A stretch of DNA of 64,000 nt. Origin: Geothrix sp. PMB-07 (GTDB taxonomy: Bacteria; Acidobacteriota; Holophagae; Holophagales; Holophagaceae). The notes below the pieces were generated by a model. It did not search any database. It saw only the letters and a list, made by a program, of their open reading frames with translations, and had not been told where the DNA came from. Every line of letters starts with the position of its first letter. Position 1 is the first letter of the stretch. The position numbers were made by a program, and so were the translations under genes. This document shows, one piece after another, positions 11,060 to 19,713 of this stretch. Location: positions 3,658,992 to 3,722,991 of the forward strand of contig NZ_CP132333.1 of NCBI RefSeq assembly GCF_030758935.1, given 5' to 3'.

Positions 11060-13036
11060 ATGGCACGCATCGAACGGGAATGGCAGGCGGAACACGAGAG
11101 TGCCGCACTGGCTTCGGAACTGCATCGGGTGATGGTGATCAGCCATCGCCAGGCCAAGGGTTTCATCGATTGCAGCTGCGTCACGGTCAATGGTGAGATT
11201 GTGCAGAAGCACGGCCATCGGCTGAAGGCGGGCGATGCCATCAAGGTGGCCTTCGACCCCGAGCAGACCTATGAGGTGCTGCCCCCGGCCCGCAAGCTGC
11301 AGGCTGGTCCCTTTGAAACGCTCTGGGAAGACACCCACCTGCTCTTCGTCTTCAAGCCCGCAGGGCTGCTCACGGTGCCCACCGAACAGGCCGGGGAAGC
11401 CAGCCTGGCCGAGGCCATCACGGAATCCTACCGGCGGCGCGGCTTCAAGCGGTTCCAGCTCTACATCGTGCACCGCCTGGATCGCTTCACCAGCGGCGTC
11501 CTGGTCTTCGCCAAAACGCCCGAGGCCTTGCATGGCCTCAAAAAGCACTTCGAGCTGCACCGCCTCCAGCGTGTGTACTTCGCCGTGCTCGTGGGCGAAC
11601 TGCCTGAGAACAGCGGCACCCTGGCGGGCCATCTCATCGAGCACGCCAAATCCCTGAAGATGTCCGTGGCCACGGCCCGCAAGGGTCCCGGCGGCGGCAA
11701 GCGCATGCCCGCGGGTGCCAAGGAGGCCGTGACCCACTACCGCGTGATCGAACGCCTGCCGGGCCACACCGTGGTGGAAGTCAAACTCGAAACGGGACGC
11801 CGCAACCAGATCCGCGTGCAATTCGCGGACCGCGGCTTTCCCCTGCTGGGCGATCAGGTCTACGGCGTGGAGAGCCCCCTGCTCGACCGCCAGGCCTTGC
11901 ACGCGGAATTGCTGGGCTTCAAGCATCCCATCACCGATGAGCAGGTCACGGTGACGGCCCCCATGCCCGCGGACATGGAGGCGGCTCTCAAGGCCCTCCG
12001 CAACCAGGCCCGCATCCAGCGCGCCGCCACCGGCGTCAAGGGCGAGGAGGGCATCTTCCAGCCCACGGAAAGCCGCGACCACAAGCTCAAGCGCGTGGCC
12101 CGCGCCAAGCGCTATGAAGACCGGGACGAGGCCCCCGCCCGACCCACCGACCGTCCTGCGGGCCCGCGCCGAGGCGACAGCGACGAGCGGCCCCGACGCA
12201 GTTTCGGCAGCGCGGATCGCCCCGCCCGTCCCCGTTCCGAGGGCCCTGACGAGCGGCCCCGCCGCAGCTTCGGCGCTTCGGACCGTCCCGCTCGCCCCCG
12301 CCGCGAAGAGGGCGAAGCCCGGCCGCGCACGGCCCACAGCCGCGAGGATCGTCCCGCACGACCCCGTTCCGAGGGCCCTGACGAGCGGCCCCGCCGCAGC
12401 TTCGGCGCTTCGGACCGTCCCGCTCGCCCCCGCCGCGAAGAGGGCGAAGCCCGGCCGCGCACGGCCCACAGCCGCGAGGATCGTCCCGCACGACCCCGTT
12501 CCGAGGGCCCTGACGAGCGGCCCCGCCGCAGCTTCGGCGCTTCGGACCGTCCCGCTCGCCCCCGCCGCGAAGAGGGCGAAGCCCGGCCGCGCACAGCCCA
12601 CAGCCGCGAGGATCGTCCCGCACGACCCCGTTCCGAGGGCCCTGACGAGCGGCCCCGCCGCAGCTTCGGCGCTTCGGACCGTCCCGCTCGCCCCCGCCGC
12701 GAAGAGGGCGAAGCCCGGCCGCGCACGGCCCGCAGCCGCGAGGATCGTCCTGCCCGACCCCGTTCTGAAGGTCACGACGAACGGCCCCGCCGCAGCTTCG
12801 GCGCTTCGGACCGTCCCGCTCGCCCCCGCCGCGAAGAGGGCGAAGCCCGGCCGCGCGCGGCCCACAGCCGCGAGGATCGCCCCGCCCGACCCCGTTCCGA
12901 GGGCCCTGACGAACGGCCCCGCCGCAGCTTCGGCGCTTCGGACCGTCCCGCAGGTCCCCGCAGGGAAGGCTCCAGTGGTCGGCCCGCGGGCAAGTTCGCG
13001 CCCCGTGCAGGCAAGCCGAAACCCCGGAAACCCTGA
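11060..13036 (+). CDS. RluA-family 23S rRNA pseudouridine synthase with a long Arg-rich repetitive tail
   Basis: A 658-aa protein, about twice the family length. Residues 10-70 form an S4-like RNA-binding domain. Residues 85-335 form the pseudouridine synthase core with catalytic Asp141 in HRLDRFTSG, and the later motif TGRRNQIRVQF is present. From about residue 355 the chain is a low-complexity tail rich in Arg, Pro, Glu and Ser, with five full 44-aa repeats plus a partial sixth (residues 393-634). GGAGG lies 8 bases before the ATG at 11060, so I prefer it to ATG 11042. The core should convert specific uridines in rRNA; the tail probably adds RNA or ribosome binding, which is inference. Confidence 0.9.
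   Translation: MARIEREWQAEHESAALASELHRVMVISHRQAKGFIDCSCVTVNGEIVQKHGHRLKAGDAIKVAFDPEQTYEVLPPARKLQAGPFETLWEDTHLLFVFKPAGLLTVPTEQAGEASLAEAITESYRRRGFKRFQLYIVHRLDRFTSGVLVFAKTPEALHGLKKHFELHRLQRVYFAVLVGELPENSGTLAGHLIEHAKSLKMSVATARKGPGGGKRMPAGAKEAVTHYRVIERLPGHTVVEVKLETGRRNQIRVQFADRGFPLLGDQVYGVESPLLDRQALHAELLGFKHPITDEQVTVTAPMPADMEAALKALRNQARIQRAATGVKGEEGIFQPTESRDHKLKRVARAKRYEDRDEAPARPTDRPAGPRRGDSDERPRRSFGSADRPARPRSEGPDERPRRSFGASDRPARPRREEGEARPRTAHSREDRPARPRSEGPDERPRRSFGASDRPARPRREEGEARPRTAHSREDRPARPRSEGPDERPRRSFGASDRPARPRREEGEARPRTAHSREDRPARPRSEGPDERPRRSFGASDRPARPRREEGEARPRTARSREDRPARPRSEGHDERPRRSFGASDRPARPRREEGEARPRAAHSREDRPARPRSEGPDERPRRSFGASDRPAGPRREGSSGRPAGKFAPRAGKPKPRKP
12236..12961 (+). repeat. 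tandem 132-bp coding repeats, five full copies plus a half copy
   Basis: Units start at 12236, 12368, 12500, 12632 and 12764; a 66-bp partial unit begins at 12896. Each unit encodes 44 residues beginning SEGPDERPRRSFGASDRPAR. Units 1-4 are almost identical at the base level and copies 4-5 carry a few substitutions (TAH to TAR, P to H). The period is a multiple of 3, so copy number can change without a frameshift. This is not a CRISPR array: there are no unique spacers and the unit is coding. Confidence 0.95.
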
Positions 13037-13143
13037 GGCACTGCCTCCTTCTGGCGCCAGGCCGACCTCGCAACGGTCTGCAAATCGAGATCCGCACCTC
13101 AACTCCAGGAATCTTTCCTAGGCACTTGGGGCATCCTGTTTCC

Positions 13144-13596
13144 ATGGGTGTCTCACTCGGTTTTCTGCTCGCCTCGCTTCTCACCACACAGGTGGAGCCT
13201 GTCTTTCAGACCACCCTCGACCTGCGGACGGAACTCGGTTCGGATTCAGCCGCACGGATCCAGCTGGCCCCCCACGGCTGCTTTGAGGGCCTGATTCTGG
13301 GCGCAGTGTCGCGCACGGCGCCCACGGCAGCGCGCACAGGCCAGGCCACGGTGGAGGTATGGGATCTCCTGCCCCCCGCCTCGCCTCGCCGCGAAGCCTT
13401 CGCCCTCTACCTGGCCACGCTGCGCGAACGGTTATCCAGGGCCTGGCTGGCACCCCCGCCGAGCCATGGGTTCATCGAGTTGGGAGAGTTCATGCTCAGT
13501 GACCCCAGCTCACCGCAAACGCTGGATCTCACCAAGGTGAAATCCATGCAGGAGCGCTTCAACCAGCTGCCCCCCAACGGCTCACCGGTGCGGTGA
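13144..13596 (+). CDS. small secreted protein of unknown function, paralogue of the next gene
   Basis: A 150-aa protein with an N-terminal hydrophobic segment that looks like a signal peptide (residues 1-18). I do not recognise a family. It shares an ordered set of segments with the following gene: TLD(L/V)R near the mature N-terminus, then (A)AxIQL-P, ATVEVWD in the middle, a block resembling RxExFxLyxxaLrexLxxxW-LaPPSH, and QxRFNxLPPNGSPV at the C-terminus. The start could also be a TTG at 13126; neither candidate has a strong ribosome-binding site. No catalytic motif is evident. Confidence 0.65.
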   Translation: MGVSLGFLLASLLTTQVEPVFQTTLDLRTELGSDSAARIQLAPHGCFEGLILGAVSRTAPTAARTGQATVEVWDLLPPASPRREAFALYLATLRERLSRAWLAPPPSHGFIELGEFMLSDPSSPQTLDLTKVKSMQERFNQLPPNGSPVR

Positions 13597-13639
13597 GGGG
13601 CGCCGGAACCCCGCCTGCATCCGCGACATCCCTGATCTC

Positions 13640-14122
13640 ATGCGCCCCCTTCCCTGGATCCTGGCCCCGGCCTTCCTGACTGCCCAAGCGCCCGGCGCCA
13701 TGGAAGCGCCAACCCTGGATGTGCGTCCGCAGCTGGGTATCGACCCTGCCGCGCAAATCCAACTTGTGCCCGCCGGAAGCTGGGCAGGGCTGATGCTGAG
13801 CGTGACGACCCAGCCGATCCATCCGCCTGCTTCTCGTCGCCGGCGCGTGGCGGAAGCCACGGTGGAGGTCTGGGATGTGGCGTTCCGGGAAACCCCGCGT
13901 CAGGAGACCTTCCGGTTGTTCCGCGAAGCGCTGATCCAGAGCCTCCGGGGCATCTGGCGCTTGGCGCCGCCCTCCCATTCGCGAATCGATGCCAGCATCC
14001 GCGCTGGGAATGGCAGCGGGGCCGGTACGGATACCGCCATGGTCCAGTCGCTGCAACAGCGGTTCAATTCGCTGCCACCCAACGGGTCGCCGGTCGCGTC
14101 GGGCGGTGGCCGTTACAGGTGA
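13640..14122 (+). CDS. small secreted protein of unknown function, tandem paralogue
   Basis: A 160-aa protein with a short signal-like N-terminus (MRPLPWILAPAFLTAQAPGA). It is paralogous to the gene 44 bp upstream: both contain IQL, ATVEVWD, LAPPSH and the C-terminal signature RFN-LPPNGSPV in the same order, separated by similar distances. The region between LAPPSH and the C-terminal signature differs most. No domain is recognised. Its stop overlaps the end of the convergent dehydratase gene by 10 bp. Confidence 0.65.
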   Translation: MRPLPWILAPAFLTAQAPGAMEAPTLDVRPQLGIDPAAQIQLVPAGSWAGLMLSVTTQPIHPPASRRRRVAEATVEVWDVAFRETPRQETFRLFREALIQSLRGIWRLAPPSHSRIDASIRAGNGSGAGTDTAMVQSLQQRFNSLPPNGSPVASGGGRYR

Positions 14123-14421
14123 TCCACGTAGAGCCGGTCGAGCGCCTCGGCCAGGTCCAGGTCCCGTTGGGTGATGCCCAGGCTCACATGGGTCATGAGC
14201 ACCGCCACCACCCAGCGGTAGCCCAGGGTGAGGTCGGGATGGTGATTCACCCGCTCGGCATGTTCGGCGGCGGCCACCACGAAACCGAGACCCCGCGGAT
14301 AGGCGGAAAACACATAGCGCCGCCGCAGCGTCAAGCCATGAGAGTCACCCAGAGCGACCCATTCCGGATGTTTCTCCAGAAAAGCCTCCATGGCCTCAGG
14401 GCTGACCAGATCCTTGGACAT
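14113..14421 (-). CDS. 4a-hydroxytetrahydrobiopterin dehydratase (pterin-4a-carbinolamine dehydratase)
   Basis: A 102-aa protein of typical family size. The family signature is clear: HHP at residues 60-62, the W at 70, and a second histidine in THVSLGIT (His78), followed by the usual (L/I)TxxDlxlAxaid helix. It dehydrates the carbinolamine formed by pterin-dependent aromatic hydroxylases. No phenylalanine hydroxylase is in view, but hpd lies at 27.5 kb. The ATG at 14421 follows a G-rich site; longer in-frame starts run into the divergent SDR gene. Confidence 0.88.
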   Translation of the reverse strand: MSKDLVSPEAMEAFLEKHPEWVALGDSHGLTLRRRYVFSAYPRGLGFVVAAAEHAERVNHHPDLTLGYRWVVAVLMTHVSLGITQRDLDLAEALDRLYVDHL

Positions 14422-14467
14422 GCTTTCCCCCCTGGTGCATCCTAGTCTGTTGTCTTCGAGTCGCGCC

Positions 14468-15226
14468 ATGCCCTTCAACCAGCCCCCTTTGCTCGGCCGC
14501 ATCGCCTTCGTCACCGGCTCCTCCCGTGGCATCGGGCGGGCCATTGCCGTCGAATTGGGCCGCTGGGGCGCCGATGTGGTGGTTCACGCCCAAAAGAACC
14601 TGGACTTGGCCGAATCCGTGGCTGAAGAAGTCCGCAGGCTGGGGCGCCGCTCTGTGGCCGTGCTCGCGGATGTGCGCGTGAAGGCCGAGCTGGAAGCCGC
14701 GGCAGACCGTGTGAAGGCAGAGCTGGGGCCGGTGGACATCCTGGTGAACAACGTGGGCACCCGGAAAGACGGCCCCTTCATTCTCATGGGTGACGAGAAG
14801 TGGGAGGAGGTCATGAACGTGAACCTCCGCGGCACGGTCTACGCCACCAAGGCCTTCGTGCGGGGCATGATGAACCGCAAATGGGGGCGCATCGTCAACA
14901 TCGTGAGCCCCACCGGCATCATCGGCCAGGCGGGGCAGACCAACTACGGAGCCAGCAAGGGCGCCATCATCGCCCTCACCAAGAGCCTGGCCCGGGAAAT
15001 GGCCCCCTTCGGCGTGCTGGTGAACGCGGTGAACCCTGGCCTCATCCACACGGAGCTCACCCAGGATGTTCCCGAAGAAAAGCGTCGGGAAATGCTGGCC
15101 CCCACCATTCTCAAGCGCGAGGGCGAGCCCGAGGAAGTGGCGGGCGTGGTGGCCTTCCTCTGCTCCGACTGGGCCAGCTACATGAGCGGCCAGATCATCA
15201 ACGTGGATGGCGGGCTCTGCCCCTAG
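14468..15226 (+). CDS. SDR-family 3-oxoacyl-ACP reductase-like protein
   Basis: A 252-aa classical SDR with GSSRGIG (residues 17-23), NNVG (94-97), Ser147, Tyr160 and Lys164 (YGASK), and the C-terminal GQIINVDGG. This is closer to canonical FabG than the SDR at 547. The ATG at 14468 is chosen as the first good start within the divergent intergenic region. FabG proper reduces 3-oxoacyl-ACP in fatty-acid elongation, but this copy is not in a fab cluster, so another substrate is possible. Its stop is 5 bp from the convergent signalling operon. Confidence 0.9.
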   Translation: MPFNQPPLLGRIAFVTGSSRGIGRAIAVELGRWGADVVVHAQKNLDLAESVAEEVRRLGRRSVAVLADVRVKAELEAAADRVKAELGPVDILVNNVGTRKDGPFILMGDEKWEEVMNVNLRGTVYATKAFVRGMMNRKWGRIVNIVSPTGIIGQAGQTNYGASKGAIIALTKSLAREMAPFGVLVNAVNPGLIHTELTQDVPEEKRREMLAPTILKREGEPEEVAGVVAFLCSDWASYMSGQIINVDGGLCP

Positions 15227-15231
15227 CAGGC

Positions 15232-16428
15232 TTACGGCTTTAACGGCATCTCGCTGATGAGGGGGATCTCCACCAGGAAGGTGGCGCCTTGGCCTTGCTG
15301 GCTTTCAATCCACACCCAGCCGCCATGGAGTTCCACCATCTGCTTGACGATGGAAAGGCCGAGGCCGGTGCTGTACTCGCCTCCGGTGGGCTGGGCGGAG
15401 AGACGCTGAAACGGGCCGAAGGCCCGGGCCATGTCCTCGGCAGAAAGGCCCGGGCCCTGGTCCTGCACTTCGATGTGCACCCGGTCCATGCCATCGACGA
15501 TGCGAAGCCCCAATTCCACCCGCACCGTGCTTCCAAAAGGCGAGTACTTGACGGCGTTGTTCACCAGATTGTCCATCGCCTGGGAGATCCGCATCTGGTC
15601 GAGCATCCCCCAGCATTCGGCGGCGAAGCTTTCCACGTAGACCAGGCGGATGTTCTTGCTCTCGGCGTAGGCCTCGTTCTCGCGAACCACGCCATGAACC
15701 AGATCGCCCAGGTTGGTCATCTCCAGGGAGAGGCTCACTTCACCCAGTTCCTGAACCGCCGCGTCCAGCAGGCTGTTGATGATCTGGATCATCTTCTGGA
15801 CCATGTCGTGGATGCGCGTCGCCTGGCCAAGCGTGGCCTCGCGGACATGGCCGATCTGGGCTTCTTCCCGGATGCGGTCCGCCATGAGCAGGATGCCGCC
15901 CAGGGGGTTTTTCAGATCATGGGCGGCCGTGGCCAGGAAACGCGTTTTCATACGGTTGGCCTGGCGAAGCTGCTCATTCATGGCCTGCAGCTGGGCCCCC
16001 ATGGATTCCACACGCAAGGTGTATTCCCGCTCCAGATCGTGGATCCGCTTCCGCTCCAGGCAGGCTGAGATGCGGGCCTTCAGCAGCTGCTGGTTGATGG
16101 GTTTGGGCAGATAGTCCTGGGCCCCGAGCTGGATGCACTTGAGCACCGTATCCTGCTCATTGAGGGCCGAAAGCATGATGACTGGCAGGCGCTTGAGGGC
16201 GGGATCAGCGTGCATGGCCTCGATCACCTGGACCCCATCCACGCCGGGCATCATCACATCCAGCAGCACCGTATCGTACGCCGTCTGGTGGATCTTCTCG
16301 AGGGCTTCCGCCCCGTCCATGGCGGAATCCACCTGGTAACCCTCGCGTTCGAGGATGCGCGTCAACACTTCCCGGTTGAACTCGGCATCATCCACCACGA
16401 GGATGCGGGCGGGCCCAGCCTGGTTCAT
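15232..16428 (-). CDS. receiver-histidine kinase
   Basis: A 398-aa protein with an N-terminal receiver (residues 7-122, phospho-Asp57, Lys109), a coiled coil, HisKA with His170 in ATAAHDLKNPLG, and a C-terminal HATPase with the GLGLSIVKQ box. A receiver placed before a kinase means its activity can be set by phosphorylation from another kinase, presumably the hybrid kinase two genes upstream in the operon. ATG at 16428 overlaps the preceding stop by 4 bp (ATGA), and GGAGGAAGG sits just upstream. Last gene of a four-gene operon. Confidence 0.92.
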   Translation of the reverse strand: MNQAGPARILVVDDAEFNREVLTRILEREGYQVDSAMDGAEALEKIHQTAYDTVLLDVMMPGVDGVQVIEAMHADPALKRLPVIMLSALNEQDTVLKCIQLGAQDYLPKPINQQLLKARISACLERKRIHDLEREYTLRVESMGAQLQAMNEQLRQANRMKTRFLATAAHDLKNPLGGILLMADRIREEAQIGHVREATLGQATRIHDMVQKMIQIINSLLDAAVQELGEVSLSLEMTNLGDLVHGVVRENEAYAESKNIRLVYVESFAAECWGMLDQMRISQAMDNLVNNAVKYSPFGSTVRVELGLRIVDGMDRVHIEVQDQGPGLSAEDMARAFGPFQRLSAQPTGGEYSTGLGLSIVKQMVELHGGWVWIESQQGQGATFLVEIPLISEMPLKP

Positions 16429-16802
16429 CGGCCTTCCTCCGGCCCCAGCAGGGCGCGGATCTTGCCGACCAGCCGGGCCAGATCCGCGGGTTTGGTGTCG
16501 TAATCGTCGCACCCCGCAGCGAAGGCCGCTTCCTGATCGGAGGTGAGCACACGGGCGGTGAGGGCCACCACGGGAATGCGCGCCGTGGCGGGGTCGGCCT
16601 TGATCTGCCGCGTGGCCTCGAAGCCGTCCATGCCCGGAAGGCCGAGATCCATCAGCACCAGATCCGGCAGCTGTTCCCGGCAGATCCGCACGCCCTCTTC
16701 GCCATCCACCGCGATGATCACCGTGAAGCCGCGCCGCTCCAGCAGGCGGGAGATCGCATCGCGGTTCATCTCATTGTCTTCCACCAGCAGAAGTGTCGTC
16801 AT
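16425..16802 (-). CDS. single-domain response regulator
   Basis: A 125-aa stand-alone receiver with acidic pocket Glu8-Asp9, phospho-Asp52 (MDLGLPGMDG) and Lys104. It has no output domain, so it probably shuttles phosphate between the upstream hybrid kinase and the downstream receiver-kinase, or acts through protein contacts. It overlaps both neighbours by 4 bp (ATGA at 16425-16428 and 16799-16802), showing tight translational coupling. Confidence 0.93.
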   Translation of the reverse strand: MTTLLLVEDNEMNRDAISRLLERRGFTVIIAVDGEEGVRICREQLPDLVLMDLGLPGMDGFEATRQIKADPATARIPVVALTARVLTSDQEAAFAAGCDDYDTKPADLARLVGKIRALLGPEEGR

Positions 16803-19165
16803 GGGTGGACTCCCTTTCGGTTTCCGGCCAATCCACGCTGAACGGCGCGCCGCACTTCATCGACCAGCTCAACCTTGGTGTACAGGCCTTTTTGGAGCAC
16901 TGCGGCGACCTGGGCCTGGCGGAGCTGCTCCCGCTCCTTGGCTGTCAGATCACGGGCCGTCACCACGATGACGGGAATCGCGCCCCAGGCCGGATGCTGC
17001 TGTTTTTCTGCCAGGAAACTGAAGCCATCCATGCCAGGCATCAACAGGTCCAACAGGATCAGGCTGGGCCTTTCCAGGCGCAGCTGGTCCAGGGCGGCGC
17101 GGCCATCCAGGGCCGGCCAGGAATCCCACCCTTCGGCCAGCAGGCTGCGCTGCAGGAGCTGCTGGCTCTCCACATCGTCATCCACCACCAGCACCCGGCC
17201 CGGTGCATGCTCCAGCCGGAACCGCTTCAGCGCACCGGACAGGTGGGCATGATCGATGGGCTTGAAGAGGTAGTCCGAGGCACCAAGGGCCAGTCCCTTT
17301 TCCACTTCTTCCAGGATGGTCAGCATGACGACGGGGATCTCCGCCAGGGCAGGATCGGCCTTGAGGGCCTTCAGCACCGTCCAGCCATCCACCTGGGGCA
17401 TCGTGACATCGAGCAGGATCAGGCCAGGGTGAATCTCTGCAGCCAACCGCAGGCCTTCGATCCCGTCATGGGCCGCCACCACCTGGTGGCCATCCAGCAT
17501 CAGCAGGCGCGTCAAGGCGTTGAGCAGGAAGGGATCGTCATCGATGAGAAGGATGGGCCCCTGATTCGGCAATGGTGCAGCTTTCTCCACCACCGGGGCC
17601 GGGGCTTCAGGCGCCGGTTCCTGAAAGGTCAGAGGGAGCACGATGGTAAAAATGGAACCCTGGCCGAGCACGCTGTGGAGACGGATATCGCCACCCAGCA
17701 GTTGGCAGAACCGGCGGCTTAGGGCCAGCCCCAGCCCCGTGCCGCCATATTGGCGCGTGGTGTTCTCCTGAGCCTGGATGAACTCATGGAAGATGCGGGT
17801 CTGCTGTTCCGGACTGATACCGATGCCGGTGTCCTCCACCGCGATGTGGAGCCATTCATCCTCGTAACCTTCGGCCTTGGCCAGGTAGGCGCGGACCGTG
17901 ATGCGCCCTTGCTGGGTGAATTTGCAGGCATTGCTCAGCAGGTTGAACAAGGACTGCCGCATCTTGGTGGCATCAGACACCATCGTGCCCAGAGCCGGAG
18001 CCGCCTCCAGTTCCAGAGTGTTTCCATTTTGCGCCGCCAGGGGCCCGACCGTACCAAGCACATCCTTGATCAAGGGAAGGATCTCGATGGAATCCCGGTT
18101 GAGGGTCATCTTCCCCGCTTCGATCTTGGAGAGGTCCAACACATCATTGATGAGGCTCAGCAGATGGCGGCCCGAGGTTTCGATGCGCTGGGCATCTGCC
18201 AAGATGCCTTCGTGGCCCGCCTCTTCAGATTCCTCCCGGATGAGTTCGCTGTACAGCAGGATCGCGTTGAGGGGCGTCCGCAGCTCATGGCTCATGTTGG
18301 CCAGGAAGGCGCTCTTGGCCTTGTTCGAGACGTCGGCCCGCTCCTTCGCCACCAGCAGCTCGTTGTTGGCGCTCACCAGTTCCGCGGTGCGGGCTGCCAC
18401 CTGGCGCTCCAGTTGCCAACGGTGGTCCTCCAGCCGCTCGTCCTGCTCCTGGATGCGCTCCAGCATGCCGTTGAACGCATGCACCAGCACCGCCATCTCA
18501 TCATTGGACGGGACCGCCCGCGCCCGCAAACTGAAATCCGCGGTTTGGGATACCTCGAAGGCCACGTCGGCCAAATCCCGCACAGGGGCTGTAATGACAT
18601 GGGCCCAGCGCCGTCCCAGAAACCACACCGGCAGACCCACCAGGGTTAGCACCCCCAGCAGGAACAGGGTCGTGAAAGCCATCTTCTTGCCGCGATCAGC
18701 CTGGTCCATCTCCAGAAAAAGGCTGCCGACGATGCGCCCCTCGGGTGTGTAGATGCGCTTGCTGGCACAGATGCGTCCAGCTTCGAACCAGACCCGGTCC
18801 TCCTGCCCCACCCGGATCCGGGATGCGGGCGTCGCCAGCGCCGGGTAACTCGTCAGCATGGCGCCCGAGGCGCTGTACACACGCGCCTCGGTGATGTGAC
18901 CGTGGGCCTTCAGCCCCTTGAGAACCTCCACCGAGGCTCCAGCGTCATCGAATGTGACCGGCAGCGCCAGGTTGACCGAGATGATTTCCGCGAGCGAACT
19001 CAGTGCCCGGGCATCGGACTTCCGCGAAGCGAAATCCTCGAAGGTGAGGAAGGCCGTGGCGCCAACCATGAGCGCCATGGCCGTGAGGCCCATCACCAGG
19101 AACATCACCTTTTGCCGGAGGGAGGTCTTCGGAGGTACCAGGAGCTTTCGGAACGTGGACCTCAT
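16799..19165 (-). CDS. membrane hybrid histidine kinase with CHASE8-like sensor and two receivers
   Basis: A 788-aa protein: TM1 at about 19-41, a periplasmic region (about 43-160) resembling the CHASE8 domain found in YfiN (the SVNLALPVTFDD and VLKGLKAHGHITEARVYS segments), TM2 at about 163-183, HAMP (about 185-240), coiled coil, HisKA with His293 in NMSHELRTPLN, HATPase with GGTGLGL, then two receivers (about 525-640 and 650-770), each with a phospho-Asp (LLDVTMP and LLDLLMP). It is preceded by a YfiR-like gene with a 4-bp overlap. By analogy with YfiN/YfiR, a periplasmic partner would set its activity, but the output here is a phosphorelay instead of a diguanylate cyclase. Confidence 0.92.
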   Translation of the reverse strand: MRSTFRKLLVPPKTSLRQKVMFLVMGLTAMALMVGATAFLTFEDFASRKSDARALSSLAEIISVNLALPVTFDDAGASVEVLKGLKAHGHITEARVYSASGAMLTSYPALATPASRIRVGQEDRVWFEAGRICASKRIYTPEGRIVGSLFLEMDQADRGKKMAFTTLFLLGVLTLVGLPVWFLGRRWAHVITAPVRDLADVAFEVSQTADFSLRARAVPSNDEMAVLVHAFNGMLERIQEQDERLEDHRWQLERQVAARTAELVSANNELLVAKERADVSNKAKSAFLANMSHELRTPLNAILLYSELIREESEEAGHEGILADAQRIETSGRHLLSLINDVLDLSKIEAGKMTLNRDSIEILPLIKDVLGTVGPLAAQNGNTLELEAAPALGTMVSDATKMRQSLFNLLSNACKFTQQGRITVRAYLAKAEGYEDEWLHIAVEDTGIGISPEQQTRIFHEFIQAQENTTRQYGGTGLGLALSRRFCQLLGGDIRLHSVLGQGSIFTIVLPLTFQEPAPEAPAPVVEKAAPLPNQGPILLIDDDPFLLNALTRLLMLDGHQVVAAHDGIEGLRLAAEIHPGLILLDVTMPQVDGWTVLKALKADPALAEIPVVMLTILEEVEKGLALGASDYLFKPIDHAHLSGALKRFRLEHAPGRVLVVDDDVESQQLLQRSLLAEGWDSWPALDGRAALDQLRLERPSLILLDLLMPGMDGFSFLAEKQQHPAWGAIPVIVVTARDLTAKEREQLRQAQVAAVLQKGLYTKVELVDEVRRAVQRGLAGNRKGVHP

Positions 19166-19713
19166 GAGCTCGCCCCAGAAGCGCGGATGGGGCGCGCGAG
19201 GGCCATGAGCCGGGAGCCCAGGGTCAAGCCAGATCCCTGGACGGCCTCGGGGTTCGCGGCCAGCCTCACAAAGCCTTCCTCCAGGAGGAGGTTGAGCATG
19301 ATGCCCCGCTTGGCGAGAGCGGGATCGTCAGACAGGGTCAGCACCTCCCGGCCGCGGGTCCAGGCGAAGATGCCATCCAGGCGCCGCGCCTCGGAGGAAC
19401 AGACGAAGAGGGCATGACAACCCTCCGCCTCCCGCACCCGGGTGATGTACCGGATCTTGATGGGCCGATGGTGAATGGTGAGGCTGCGGGCGCCTTCATC
19501 CAGGTGGTAGCCGAAGGGGGAATCCCCCAGCACCGCGATGACGAAGGGGCCATCCTTCCAGCTGCTCTCGCTGGACCACTGGATGTAGGGAAGCACCATC
19601 AGCAAGATCCGGGCCTTGGTCTCGTACTCGGTCGGTGGGGTCGTCACCGGATCGGAAGCCAGGAAGGCCATGAGGCAGAACGTCGGAAAGAATCCGCTCA
19701 TCGCACCACCCAT
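19162..19713 (-). CDS. YfiR-like (DUF4154) periplasmic regulatory protein
   Basis: A 183-aa protein with a signal peptide (about 5-22). The mature part matches the YfiR family pattern: EYETKARILLMVLPYIQWS near the N-terminus, then FVIAVLGDSPFG, RPIKIRYITRVREAEGCHALFV, and a C-terminal GIMLNLLLEEGFVRLAANPEA block. In Pseudomonas, YfiR sits in the periplasm and restrains the diguanylate cyclase YfiN. Here the partner would be the CHASE8-like kinase encoded immediately downstream (ATGA overlap). An alternative start is ATG 19701. It heads the operon. Confidence 0.85.
   Translation of the reverse strand: MGGAMSGFFPTFCLMAFLASDPVTTPPTEYETKARILLMVLPYIQWSSESSWKDGPFVIAVLGDSPFGYHLDEGARSLTIHHRPIKIRYITRVREAEGCHALFVCSSEARRLDGIFAWTRGREVLTLSDDPALAKRGIMLNLLLEEGFVRLAANPEAVQGSGLTLGSRLMALARPIRASGASS

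Noticed and set aside
12236-12961. The repeat array as a CRISPR
   Set aside because: Units are directly adjacent with no spacers and encode protein; no cas genes are near.
10976-13102. Long frames in other phases over the RluA repeats
   Set aside because: Repetition of an in-phase 132-bp unit keeps all frames open; only the RluA frame has a domain.
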